Below, piece after piece: positions 1 through 11,376 of a stretch of 64,000 nt of DNA. Under the pieces are notes generated by a model. That model ran no database searches. It saw nothing but the letters and a program-made list of their open reading frames with translations, and was not told the DNA's origin. Position 1 is the stretch's first letter, and every line of letters begins with the position of its first letter. A program made the position numbers and the translations under genes. Origin of the DNA: Warburgia ugandensis (Eukaryota; Streptophyta; Magnoliopsida; Canellales; Canellaceae); contig CP141136.1 of NCBI GenBank assembly GCA_035236585.1, positions 26,699,426-26,763,425 on the forward strand. The letters run 5' to 3'.

Positions 1-2104
1 ACAAAACCGTGCGGGGTGTATGGGCACTCCGGCACAGACAATATCGTTGTAGGGTGTGGGCCCTCGGGCTGTTACACGTCGACCCAGTGCCGTGACACCA
101 GTGGTAGCCCCCTGTACCACATGCAGTCGACGTAGGAACGTTGCCTCTTTTTGGGCGTGGTACCCATCCACCTAATAGTGGTAGAGGCCGGGTGGCCAAC
201 CCAGACCCCTCGGCATAGCACTCACGAGCTTACTAGCCCAAATCACATAAGATCAAATAAGCCAAAACCTCTTTTCAAAACTTGTCCTCTTTGGGTCCCT
301 CACAACTGCTTGGCCCTCGACACTCCAGCGTCTTTTGGCAACCCTCAAGGACATGCAATCTTTGCAAGAACTTAATGCTCATAGATCATGCAATGTATGC
401 AATAGTTTGCAAAATATATCTATGCATAATGTATATACAAAACATGTCTATGCATAAAGCATTTGTCACGTGCATGCTAAACAAGTCATATACTTAAATC
501 ATGTATTTGCAAAACAATCATAGTTCTTTTAAAAGAATCTAGTAGCAATATATCACCTACCTCAAAGTCTCCTGGAGTCGCGTCCTTTAGTACTCAACCC
601 GTCCCTGGGTCTCATTTATAAACTCCTGGGTATAAATCGATACGAGGAGTCCTCATTAATTTTAATCTATTTAGACATTAGACCGCTAAATCTGTTGTTT
701 AGGGTCAAGGGTCCTTGCCTAATTCATTGCCAGGCTAGCTCCTATAATATGGACCTACTTATTCAATAGTTAAATTCTATAAATGGTCCTATGATCCTAA
801 TTTTAAAGTCTCATTAGGTCCGCGTGTCCTGGTTCCCAGGACACCCATGCATCCTGGTTGAACCGCGAACGCCTCACTTGCGTGTGCGCCTAAAGGCCGT
901 GCCAGAGACCGCGTTTTGCACACGTACATGCATGCTCAAGTGACGCGCTATGACATGCATCATTACACGGATGCACCTTGTAGCATGGCGCGTCTTAGCT
1001 CCTAGGGCACCCCGTGCATCCTAGTCGAGCTAGGACCCGTGCCCCATGTTGCGCACGTACCCGAAGGCCGTACCTAGGACAATGTTCGCACGTGCACAAG
1101 CATGCCTAAGCGACGCGCTATGACGCGCATCATTGTATGGACGCACCTTGTAGTGTGGCGCGTCTCAGCTCCCAGGGCACCCCGTGTACCCTGGTCGAGC
1201 CAGGACCCGTGCCCCATGTCGCGTGCGCACCTGAAGGCCGCACATGGGACAATGTATGCATTGTCGTACACCTGGAACCCGTCCCAGGTGCATGTGGTGT
1301 GGCCCAAGCCGTCTTGGGCGTTTTTCGGCCAAGAACCCGGCTGGAAAACGACCGGAAAGGACCAGGGAAAGTGGAAGGGAAGAGGAGGAGAGGAAAATGG
1401 CTTACCTTGGGTCACGGGTGATGGCGCTCTTCCCGCCTGAAAACTCTATGTTTGCCGGAAATCGTGAAGAGGGAAATCCCATCGTCGTGCAAGGCTGGAA
1501 AAGAGAAGAGAGGGGAAATGGGGAGACGGGAATGGGATGGCTGACCTGACTTGGGCCTGGCCATTGCCAGAAAACTCAGGGGAGATGGTTTGAGATGGGT
1601 CTCCGATTTTGCTGGAAATGCCAGTCTCAAATGGCTGGAAAAACATCAGAAAATCACATTTTTTGGAGAGAGGAGATGGGGTTTTTATAGGCCGGCTATG
1701 GCGGTGCCCCTCAATGGCGGTGCCACCATTGGCAGTGGCAGATCCCTCTAGAAAAATCAGGATCAAGGGTTTTTGGGAGTGCTTAGAGGTTGAAGACGAC
1801 AGGGGGTGCCGTTATCAAAACGCCCCCCTGCGTTTTTCGTCCTTTTTCATTTTTTTTTCTTTTTTCTGTTTAATTTTCAAAAATACCCCTATCTTTAAAT
1901 GGCTGTAACTTTTTCATACGAACTCAGTTTTTGGTGATTTTTGAGGCGTTGGATTCCATTTTTTGAGTAGAATCTAATGGTACTAGTTTCCTCATCAAAT
2001 TCCTTCATTTACTATTTTAAATAAAATCAAACATTCAGCACAGTCCATTTCCCACAAAATGTCCAATTTTTGCTAAAAATAGTGTAAATTGCTCGGGCAT
2101 GACA
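1..2104 (+). mobile_element. 3' part of a long LTR, probably Ty3/Gypsy (fossil)
   Basis: GC-rich non-coding sequence that turns AT-rich and stops at GGGCATGACA (2095-2104), the kind of end expected of a plant LTR that begins TGTCA. The stretch holds no gene; short open frames around 1.1-1.7 kb show no codon structure. It carries a 170-bp tandem repeat and, near 1.90 kb, a 'taactttttcatacgaact' stretch of a kind often found near the ends of large Gypsy LTRs. The 5' end lies outside the window. No primer-binding site follows, so it is a solo LTR or the 3' LTR of an element lying to the left. It looks old. Assignment to the long-LTR chromoviruses is inference. Confidence 0.5.
822..1265. repeat. 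170-bp tandem repeat, about 2.6 copies
   Basis: The stretch beginning gacgcgctatgac at 942 recurs at 1112, a period of 170 bp. A third, partial copy extends to about 1265. Each unit carries a cagggcaccccgtg-like box and an aaggccg box. The copies differ by roughly 15-20 % by eye and all are GC-rich. The array sits inside the LTR, as internal arrays often do in long plant LTRs. Confidence 0.85.
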
Positions 2105-3130
2105 TATATATACATTCATTGCATGTTTTAAAACAAGTTGCATAAATTACATGATCTATGATGATTGAGTTTTGGAATATATGTATACACATATATCTCT
2201 TTTTCAGGCTAATGAGCCTAGTGCGCAGTATGCTAAGAGGTTATTTGTGTTTGGGGTTGGTCTCCAGGCCTTTAATCACGAAAGATAGTAGGTATCCATG
2301 CCCAAAGTGGCTCTTATTTTTCTTGACTGCTATGGTAAGGAAAAACCATTGGAGTTGTTCATGCACCCTTTTCGAGATGCATCCACAGTCGCTATTGAGA
2401 CTGGTCTCTAGATACCAGAGATACACGATTTTAAATAGATCTAGTCATGAGCATAGTGGGCCCTATGATTTCTGTTTTGGTATTGTCGTACATAGTGCAT
2501 TGAGATGGTCTTAAATGAGTACTCGTGACTAGTCGACTGATGTGTTCACTGAGATACACATGTGCATAAAATTTGTTGTAGGGTTGGGATATCTAGCATT
2601 GGGTTTGATCGATTACTACTTTAAGAAATAGGTAATATTTGTCTTATCATTGATTAATTGATTTTCATGGAAACTCCATTACTTGAATATATAAATGTGC
2701 AAATGATTTATGCATGCATACCCATATTTACATGAGATGATTGCATGATTTTATTATCTAAAAAATCCTTTTTAAAATTGTGCATGTTGCATGTTGTATT
2801 TTTAAATTAGTAGTATCAGATCACGTATTGAGTATGATAAATACTCATCCAAAACATATTATTTTTCAGATCAGCTTCAATAGGATTGAAAGAAGCATCA
2901 AGAAGGTTTAATGTTACTTTCAAGTGAGTGGAGGTAAAGACAAGCATGAATGTAAGTATATGACTTATCCTTTTGGACATATATATGTAATTATTATATT
3001 TGGACTATGAGATGTGATTGGCTAGATCTGGAATGCATATATTTTCATCTTAGTTTTAAAAATTATTTTATTTTTTTGGAAGTAAATGATACTCCGGGTT
3101 TTCAAGATGACTTTAAAATATAAGATTTTT
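2105..3130. other. unrecognised AT-rich stretch between two LTR ends
   Basis: No reading frame with recognisable protein similarity. It may be the body of the inverted LTR whose terminus lies at 3.24 kb, but only the last 100 bases can be matched, so I leave it undefined. Confidence 0.4.
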
Positions 3131-3137
3131 TTGATGT

Positions 3138-3240
3138 ACTGCATTATTTTTATAAAAGTGTTTTCAAATAGGGATCGATCTTGCATTAGGAATTAGTTTT
3201 TTATTAAAAAATGTATATGAAAACTTGGGCTGTCATAAGA
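3138..3240 (-). mobile_element. terminus of an LTR, same family as the one at 29.0 kb, inverted (fossil)
   Basis: About 100 bases match, in reverse complement, the first 100 bases of the LTR that begins at 29,036. Shared landmarks include aaaagtgttttcaaatag, a gatcgat core and a gcattaggaattagtttt-like block. The copy is diverged. It shows that this LTR family occurs at least twice in the window, in opposite orientations. Confidence 0.65.
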
Positions 3241-6200
3241 ACATATTAATATATGAATCTTAGTATAACTAATGAGAAGTTGGGAATCAATATTATTGAA
3301 GAAGATAATTGATAGTTTTTGCACTGTCCAGCTATTGTTAAAAGATTCTTAGATGGTTTCTCAACTTGACTTATGACAGCCATGATATATATTTTTAAAT
3401 GGAATGATATTAAATCATATTGATGGTATTTTATTTAGCTAAAGTGCTACAAGTACATTATGGTTTGATATAAGTAAAGAACATTGGATAGCTTGGTAAA
3501 AACTAGTAGGTGTCTTATATGACTTTGCAGTATAGGCTTTTATAACCCAAGGCGAGATGAATCATTGATAGCATGGATTTTTACCCAAGAGGTGACCTAG
3601 AAAAACTATGAAGCCATGAATGGCAATTTTAGAAATAACAATGCATATGAGAATCTGTTATAAGTAGACTTTTGATTGGTAGATTGTGATAATCATATGA
3701 ATTTCGTTTGTTGAAACATGAAAATCTCCATAACCAACAAACTAATAAGCTCTTTTTTCAAACCTTAATATAAAAGCTGGATTTCAACTTACACTAGATT
3801 CAATTGGCTGCCTTTAATATGCCTTATTGAAAAATGGTTTTTTTTTATAGAAATAAACTCCATAGATTGGCTAGAATGCTTTTTGGTAGACATACCAACT
3901 TTGTGGAATTCAACAAAATTTATACGATCTTCTCTTAAGAAAAGCTTATGAAGATAGTTGTCATTATGATGTCGAGGAGAATGAGCTTAAAGACCCTTAC
4001 ATGACCAATAATGGCAACTCAACCTCGTGTTGTTGACTAGGTTCTAAGAAGAAGAAAAAACTACTTGGATCAAATGGCTATCCTGCAACTTTATTATTTT
4101 CTCATTCCTATGGTGTCTACAATGTAATTTGTAGTATTGAGGATGATTTATGTTTTAATGAGTCTATTGATCTGTGAATTATGGATTGTAGCATATACAG
4201 ACTCATTATTGATCGATTCACCTATTTTGGGTGTGGAGGTTTGGTTGCCTCCTATGGGGCTTGGTTGGTCTTTAGAATACTTGATAAATTGCAAGATTAG
4301 TACATGACCATTAGTAAAAGCACCCAGTTTAAGTACATATGTCTTGTTTGAGAGAAGTGTGTGTTACATTTCTTTTTTTAGGGCAATAATTTAAGATTCA
4401 TTTCTCTAGATGCCTTGATACTTCTTGATTCATATACACCAAGGTGGAGTTCAAGACTTTGTTCACTTTCTCTAATGCATGAATCTTATTTGAATACCAA
4501 AATATCTTCTTCTTCTTTTATTAATTTATCTTATTTTTACTTACTACTATTTGTTTTTAACTCAAAATAAGAGGAGAAATATTATTTGTGTTATTCTAAC
4601 TTTAAAAACAAGTGGGGTTTGTTAGACTTTTTTTTAACATTATCAGTAGTTGACATATGTGTTATTATCAAAGATATGCCAACTCCTCTTTACAGTGTCA
4701 ATTCTGAATTATTTTAGAAAGAGAAAAATCAACTTTAGACCATGGTTTTTTAAAGAGAGAATAAGTAGGCATCTTATTATCTTTTATCTCTCTCCTCATT
4801 TGTAATTGAGAGGAAAACTAACCAAACCAGCCCCTACTCACATCTATCCCCCTCCCATTCTCATCTCCCCTCTGGCTCGTCCTTTGTGATTGTGCGACAT
4901 CCTGCAACTAGGTGCGCTATCCAATCAACTTGATTTTGATTAGCTCGACCACCTGCATTTTTCTCTTACCTACCATTATCTACCTCCCATTTTCCCCTAC
5001 AGCTCGTCAACTATCCCCGATCCATAGAAAATCCTATCAAATCTAGGAATTAGTTAGCCTAGAAGATAGAGATAATAAAACCCAACTCAGATATACCTTC
5101 CACGTTGAAAGAAGATGGAGCAAGATTTCAAATTCTAGCTATTGTGAATTTTTTGTCTACCCTTTGATGAAAAAATTACACTTTTTAGCATCAAAAGTTC
5201 GCAAATTCCCCCAAAATTGTCAAAAACACAGGTAAGCTCACAATCCACAATACGCCTTCAGAAATTTTGAGATTTGAAGAAAAAAAGGGTCACCTCCAAC
5301 AATTGTCAGTCATCACTAGCAACTAAGTATTTTGCAATGAAAAGGACACCCCTATGGTATTTCGGTCGATCTAGGCATCAGAAAATTTGAATATAGGATC
5401 TAAGATCATCTAACCATTATAAGTGAGATATGATCTTAATCCATAATTGACAATTCATAATCTATAAATCTGACTATGCAGTAACTAAATTGTGATGATT
5501 AGAGGATAATAGATGATAGTTGATGATCTAAAACCATCATCATATATTAGATTTATAGATCGACAGCCCTAAGAGTCAATTCAACCTTTGATCTTGATTG
5601 AATTGTCCATCCATGGCTATAATGGTAGATCTAAGCAAATATCTTACCATTTTCAATAATCTATGATAGTTGGAGAACTCTACTAACCTTATGTGAATCC
5701 TAAACGTCGATTGATGATCTGAAAAAGATGATCTAATAATATTATCATAAATTGATTTCTACGAATTTGAACTATTAAATTATGACAAAAAATACTTGAT
5801 TAAAGCCTTTAATTGGATTTATGATTCATATAAGCAATTTCTAGTGGATCTGAACTTTCTAAATGTCAATTAAGTGTACTTTTATCTACTACTTCTATTT
5901 ATAATATTAATTTTTAAGAAACACAGTAATTATAAATCTTTACTTGCAATATTAAGCTATGGCATGATTTGAGTAGTATTATTATTTAGACTATGTTATC
6001 TTAAATTTGTAAATTGATCATTGTGATTACAATCTCTATTTCCGTTTCAGTATAGATTTTGATTAAATTTGGTGCATTTTTATATTAGACCTCTATAGTT
6101 GTTCATTTATTTGTTTGTCATTTATTATTACCTATATTAAGATTGTGATTAGATACTATTTTTTTGTAGTGATGGAGTGAGTAGATATTATTACATCTAT

Positions 6201-6600
6201 TGCTTCTGTAGACATTATATGATTTGAAACTTTAATTACAAATGGGTGGTGAATGTCACTAGATACCAATTAATTTATTTTACATGCTTGTAAATGTTGA
6301 TTATTAGATGTAACGCATCATATGCGTGAACTATAAAATGTCCAAAAAACAGAGAAGACTCTACTAGAATTTTGTTAAAATAAAAGCAAAATCTTGCACT
6401 CTTATGTCTTTATGATGCAATGTTTGTAGCTCTTGCACAACTATTGTTGTTTACCGATCATTACTTTTATATGCAACAATGCATGGCAATAGGTGATAAG
6501 GCTCCATGAAGCTTTACATTCAATGGCGAAATGCTTCCTGTCATAAGATCAACTACGTCACATATACTTAGACAAATTAAGTAATGTGATGAGGAGGATG
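3241..6600. other. AT-rich intergenic DNA, no recognised gene
   Basis: No open frame above about 60 codons. The part around 5.1-5.8 kb is rich in gatct-type words, like the middle of the LTR at 31-32 kb, so decayed LTR sequence is possible but not shown. A weak pair of inverted ends at 4.256 and 4.835 kb was considered and rejected. Confidence 0.4.
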
Positions 6601-6639
6601 CCACACTACATATGCATAAGCCTTGGCCTATGCGTGAAA

Positions 6640-7830
6640 GAAAAAATATTGGAGGTTATGAGGAATTTTGGCAAGTTTATGATGAAACTAGGACAAAATT
6701 TTGGAAATTATACAAAATGCATCAATTCCAGTTTGATAAGTTAGTTATTATTTTTCAGACAATTGGCCTCTTTTCAAGAACCCATTAGGTAATAGTGGAG
6801 GAGATGGTAGCAACCTTTTAAATGATTGTTGGTTATTTGGCTTCCACAAGGTTCACTTTTACCATTAGTACTAACTTCCATAAGATCCTTTGTGCGATAT
6901 TGCAATTGTATAGTAGCTTTATGACCCCTCATGTAATAGAGGATCATCTAGAGATTACAAACAACCATTAGAGGGACAACCATTTCATGGTAACTCCACT
7001 TGTCTTTTTTATATCTTCAACACGACAATTTAAGACGTGGCACACTTAACATTCAATCTGTCATTTCATTGACAAGATTGCATTGGAGCTGCAGATGGGG
7101 CATGGATCTCAACTAGGGTTTTTGGTGAGAGTCCTCATGATTTGACAAAGCGGCATAGTAGGAAGGCGTTTATTACACAAAATGTTCTTGCTTACTATAA
7201 TTTTGACATGCAATTCATGTACGTGCTTGTGGATGTTGAGAGGGCCTCACATGACTCTACCGTACTGAAAGAAGCTCTTAGGATAAAAGGGGCAGTGTTG
7301 ACAATTATTGATGATAAATACATTGTGTGTTAGCATATGTACATTAGTAGATTCTAATTTGTCGGTTCCTTTGTTATTCGCTGATGCAGTTATGGTGTAG
7401 GGAAGTACTACATGGTTGATGGGGCTTACACAAATAGATAATAGTTTCTTGCCCCTTATTGGAAGACCAAGTATCACCTCAAAGGAGTTTGGCCAAGGGA
7501 TATAACAAACATAGAATGTGGGGGAGTTATTCAACTTTTGGTATGCTTTTTTGAGGAACGTAATAGAGCGAACATTGGTGTCCTAAAGGCTAGATTTTTG
7601 TTTCTCAAGTCTACGCCTCTCTTTCCTCTTCGAACGCAGATTAATCTTGTCAAGGCATTATGTGCACTGCACAATTTTATGCAACAAGAATGCGGCAATG
7701 ACACATGGCCAGCATAGGAGATGAGAAAGGATCCTGAATATGAAAGCCATAATGACAATGACAATGCACTCCTGAGCAGTGATCTAGACGAGGAAATTGT
7801 CACGGCTATAGACATGGAGATGGTTAACAT
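6640..7830 (+). pseudogene. PIF/Harbinger transposase (HARBI1/ALP1-like), decayed
   Basis: Read across frames, the plus strand gives the order of a Harbinger DDE nuclease. First comes an N-terminal helical stretch (about 6.75-6.95 kb, read as NRFTFTIST then FHKIL). Then GAADGAWIS with the first acidic residue (about 7.09 kb), and KAFITQNVLAYYNFDMQFMY and HDSTVL around the second Asp (7.16-7.27 kb). YYMVDGAY follows near 7.41 kb, then EERN...IGVLKARF with the catalytic Glu (7.55-7.60 kb), ending in ALCALHNF and an acidic tail. Frame changes and stops occur throughout, so no active enzyme can be made. Harbinger transposases move by cut-and-paste and need a Myb-like partner protein; I found no Myb-like frame nearby. 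The family call is firm. The exact ends and the terminal repeats of the element were not found. Confidence 0.85.
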
Positions 7831-8179
7831 GGGTATGCATGTGCTGCATCAGGATATGGAAGAGATGCAGGGTTTACAAGCAATCTTGATGAGTAAAGGT
7901 AACTTGTAGAGCAAGCAAGTATGCCCACCCAGGAGTCGGCTTATAGAGATGCTACAGCTTGGCGTGTTCCCATCGCACAAAAACTTTTGTTCAATTATGT
8001 TCACAGAAACAACCAATAGTTGTGCAATGATGATAAAAAACATGTTGTTGTACTAAAAACTCTTTTATGATCTATTTAGTTGATTTGTTATGAAAAGTTA
8101 AACGATGATTTCTTGAAATTGTGTGTATTACTCACATAGCAAAATATATGTATGTAATGTCTTATTACATGAATGGATC

Positions 8180-8325
8180 AAAACCCCCATCCACTCTGTG
8201 CATGTGGTCGAGAGCTTGTGCTGCTACTCCAGGTGAGTTTGAAGCCCAATCATGGCAAGTGGTACTTTCGTTGCCCTACCCACAAATAACATATGGGATG
8301 GTTCATCTGGCTTAATGAGTACATG
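8180..8325 (+). pseudogene. GRF-type zinc-finger remnant
   Basis: In the frame starting near 8191 the sequence reads PLCACGREL, later GKWYFRCP and finally GWFIWLNEY, after a stop. This follows the plant GRF zinc-finger plan: a CxCG start, a G-x-x-[FY]-[FY]-x-CP centre and a hydrophobic F-x-W-x-[DN]-E end. Such domains occur in small plant proteins and are often spread by transposons. The fragment is short, contains a stop and lacks a clear start, so it is a relic. It lies 350 bp downstream of the Harbinger remnant; whether the two belonged to one mobile unit is unknown. Confidence 0.5.
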
Positions 8326-8399
8326 ATGGTTGAGCTACCAGCCCTACCACCAATTAGGACAACAATACGCCAAAAAAGCAGGTAGATGGTAAAAGTTTT

Positions 8400-8950
8400 G
8401 ATCATAATGCGGTGTTTGAGTCCGCTGGGGCATTACACGACCGAGAGAGCAATTGTGTCTCGCTCGTATTTGTTGCCCTATTGTCTTCATGCAAAGCAGT
8501 AGCATACGTCCTAGGCAGACTTTTGCTTGTTATTATCAGGTCTATCATTGTAATTTATGTTTATATAAGACTTACATTAAAAATTGCATGTACTCTGTTA
8601 ATGATTTCAATGAAACTAATTTGTTATTTGATGAAACTATGAAGTTCACTCCTTGTCAGGTTATGCATCTTCGAAGCCACTACAATGGCTTTTGGTTCAT
8701 TATATTATATTTGTTTTGTTTGTGTCCTTGTGCTTTTCACCATTTCAATTCTGAAAATAGTTGTTTCTTTGTTTGTTACAGGGGATGCCTACAATAGGAA
8801 AATATAGAGATCAAGATAATATTTGAACCCTTAAAAGTGCCTAATAAGACACAATTAAAATCAAATATATATTATTATGACTTTTACAAAGTAAAATGTA
8901 CAATCTATTTTAATACAAATGATAAAGTGCTGCAAAAGTAAAATAAAAAA
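8400..8950. other. AT-rich stretch, nothing recognised
   Basis: Overlapping frames of 76 and 114 codons occur at 8412-8797, but the composition looks non-coding and no family is recognised. Confidence 0.4.
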
Positions 8951-8954
8951 ATAT

Positions 8955-9108
8955 CAAAATATCTCTCATAACATGTCTCATATATCACTAAAAATATCAT
9001 AAAAGATATTACAGAACATATTTCACATATCCCAAATATTACAGAAGATATCGCAGAACATATGATACACATCTTAGATATCACTGGAGATATCACAGAG
9101 ATATGCCA
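8955..9108. repeat. degenerate tandem repeat, about 42-bp period
   Basis: The phrase cagaacata recurs at about 9011 and 9053 within a run of related 'atatcacagaacatat' words, giving roughly three to four diverged copies. A 63-codon minus-strand frame here is only the translation of the repeat. Confidence 0.6.
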
Positions 9109-9109
9109 A

Positions 9110-9860
9110 TAGAAACGCCCAAGATATGTGGTTCAAGAAACCCCTCTTAGACAATTTTTTAAATTTGCCCCTGAACTTTTCATAAATACTCACTGAATGT
9201 TACATATATTTGGCAACTTATTTCTGCAGGAAAGTAAAATTGTGCCTCATGTATAAACGTTTTTGCGATTGAGAAAATAGCTGAAGAAATACAAGCGGCA
9301 ATCATCAGTCTAGATGCTCGTGGACAAAAGTGATTAAGAGCCAAAAAGAGGCCCATTGGACGTAACTAGCTGCTAGAATCGCTATTGAACAACTCACTCA
9401 GGGCAGGATGCAATGCCTCTCCACACTTTAGCCCTTCTACCACTAGCCACCTCCACCGAATAGCCTTTCTTTTCGAAAGTTTCCATCACATTCACGGGCA
9501 AGCCACTGACTTCCCACGTTTTTTGCTGACTTTCAAATACAAATTCGATATTCAAAGGCTAGTTTTTATCTGTTAAAAAATCCAAGCAGATATTCCATCT
9601 TTTCAATGAATCTAAAGCTTCAAAACCAACATTTCCCCTTTATAAAATGGCAAGTGGGAAGGGTCAACCACCTTCCTCAGTTTAATATACTTACTTTCTT
9701 CGATCACCCATTACTGGAATTAGTGAAGTATTCCTTCAACATTTCTCATCCAAACTAAATTACAATCCCCAAGCACTGACTGAATTTAATTACTAACAAG
9801 TTCACCGCAAAACATTTTCTGTGATCAATAGATCCAAAGCTTACAGACCCATATCTGTAT
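9110..9860. other. upstream region of the cysteine-rich peptide gene
   Basis: No gene seen. A 63-codon frame at 9385-9576 has no recognisable features. The last part is presumably the promoter of the small gene that follows. Confidence 0.4.
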
Positions 9861-9865
9861 GAACA

Positions 9866-9874
9866 TATAAAATA
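9866..9874 (+). promoter_or_regulatory. TATA box of the cysteine-rich peptide gene
   Basis: TATAAAATA lies 73 bp before the ATG at 9939. That leaves room for a leader of about 40 bases, a normal arrangement for a short plant leader. Confidence 0.5.
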
Positions 9875-9938
9875 GGAAGAGGACTGACTTTCATTCTAGC
9901 AGTAGAATTTTGGCCTTTATTTTAGCCATTCAAGAGGA

Positions 9939-10193
9939 ATGATGAATGTCTTCAGTGAGCTCATACTAGTTGTTTTGCTGTTCTTCATGTTAGTAGCGGT
10001 CGACATACAAGCAGCTCCAGCACAACAGCGTTTTACCTGTTCTAACTGCAGAACCGGATGCTTCCTTTGGTCAATAATGTGCCCACCAGAGAGCCCGACT
10101 ATCAAACCAGCAAACGCAAAAACCAAAGGGTACTATGTCGATTGTTATTCACCAAAATGTGAAGCAGTCTGCAGAAGTAAGAGATCTAAATGA
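9939..10193 (+). CDS. small secreted cysteine-rich peptide (84 aa)
   Basis: The 84-residue product starts with a clear signal peptide: a hydrophobic core at about residues 8-21, with likely cleavage after IQA (residue 25). The mature part of about 59 residues has seven cysteines at 34, 37, 41, 48, 69, 74 and 78 (CX2C, X3C, X6C, X20C, X4C, X3C) and a basic KRSK tail, so it should be exported to the cell wall or apoplast. The methionine at 9939 is followed at once by a second (9942); the first gives the longest frame, and either keeps the signal. A TATA box lies 73 bp upstream and no intron is needed. I do not recognise the family. The spacing fits neither classical defensins nor thionins. Defence or signalling is possible but unproven. 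The odd cysteine count allows one free thiol, a dimer, or a lost eighth cysteine. Confidence 0.6.
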   Translation: MMNVFSELILVVLLFFMLVAVDIQAAPAQQRFTCSNCRTGCFLWSIMCPPESPTIKPANAKTKGYYVDCYSPKCEAVCRSKRSK

Positions 10194-10339
10194 TTCATTT
10201 CTCCTTAGTTTCTCTTCTCCTTCAAAAATCTGAAAATATGATAAGAATTGCACGTGCACACGTAAATGATTCATTTCTCCTTAGTTTCTCTTCTCCTTCA
10301 AAAATCTGAAAATATGATAAGAATTGCACGTGCACACGC
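10188..10339. repeat. 76-bp direct tandem duplication at the gene's stop codon
   Basis: The stretch starting aaatgattcatttctcc at 10188 is repeated at 10264, and the two copies look almost identical. Copy 1 includes the stop codon and the start of the 3' UTR, so the duplication lengthened the 3' UTR without changing the protein. The near identity means a recent event. A short CACGCACG run follows. Confidence 0.9.
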
Positions 10340-10344
10340 ACGCA

Positions 10345-11005
10345 CACACAGATCCTTGAGACCTGTAATATGCTTAGACAATGGAACGAGATAGAGGTTA
10401 ACATGGATGGTTGTGAGATTAGTTTTCAAGAATCAATGAGGCAATGTTATTGTTTGCTAAACAAATCGATGGAGGTTAAGACGCAGCTTCCAGTTCTACA
10501 AAAATTTCTTCCTTGGAAACTTTAAGCGCAAAAATGTAGCAACTTCGAACACCAATGAGAACTAGAAATTTGTGTCAAAAGTCTAACCAGCACCAGCACA
10601 CCTCTACATAAAGCAGAGTCGCCTTTGGTTTCCTATTCCTTCTTGTAAGTCCCTATGAGGTTGGCCTTAACTCATTACTGCCGCCCGATATTTCTTTGCC
10701 ATTCAATGCGTCCACTAAATTCTTCTAGATTCCATCTGTATCCAACTCCTTTCATTCAACTTTTCTTTTACAATTTTCATTGTTTCTAGGGAGGGTTTTA
10801 GACCCATCCAGTTCAAAGTCAGGGACAAAATATTTACTTTCATCAGTTGGTTTAGTATATCTTGTTGAAAGCGAAGGCTGCCAACTTCTTTCGTGCAGAG
10901 AATGTATGCAATGCTAAATATAATTCATTTCAGTTTTGCTCTCTATATTAAGATCTTTAATTGCATAAAAATATACATAATATTTAAGTGCTCAAAGTTA
11001 ATGTA
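10345..11005. other. intergenic, nothing recognised
   Basis: No coding frame or repeat family identified between the peptide gene's 3' region and the SINE at 11.0 kb. Confidence 0.4.
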
Positions 11006-11007
11006 GA

Positions 11008-11126
11008 AAGGGCAGCCCATTACACAAAGCTCCCGCTTAAGTGGGGTTTAGGAAATGAGCGAACCACAAAGGGTAAATATATGCAGCCTTACCTTGTATT
11101 TTTGCAAGAGGCTATTTCCACCCCTT
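11008..11126 (-). mobile_element. Au-type SINE, 3' and middle part
   Basis: Reverse complement of the Au SINE body: GGGCAGCCC end box, agctcccgc, gcagccttaccttg and ttgcaagaggctatttcca are recognisable. The 5' tRNA-like part with the A and B boxes is missing. Diverged. Confidence 0.75.
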
Positions 11127-11376
11127 CAAAGTGATGTGAATGGTGACAAAAGATTGATGTGTAGTTTTGTTATATAAATCCTTAAGTATACCTTATGGAG
11201 CTTGCCCTTAATCTTTGATGAGAGGTCGGGCTAACAGACATTAATTTGATTAAAATACACATGATTTCACAAATTCGCAATTTTACTCTCTAATTTTCAT
11301 GTCATTGCGTAAAGAAGAAGCAATATGTTTCTACTGGATCAACTCACCTACATTGCTTTAACTCTATCGCAAATCA

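Noticed and set aside
1074-1766. Overlapping frames of about 100 codons on both strands
   Set aside because: GC-rich LTR and tandem-repeat sequence lacks stops by chance; the frames have no recognisable domain.
4256-4835. Possible transposon with ends ggggcttggttggtc and the reverse complement of ggggctggtttggttag
   Set aside because: The similarity stops after about 15 bases and no target duplication is seen.
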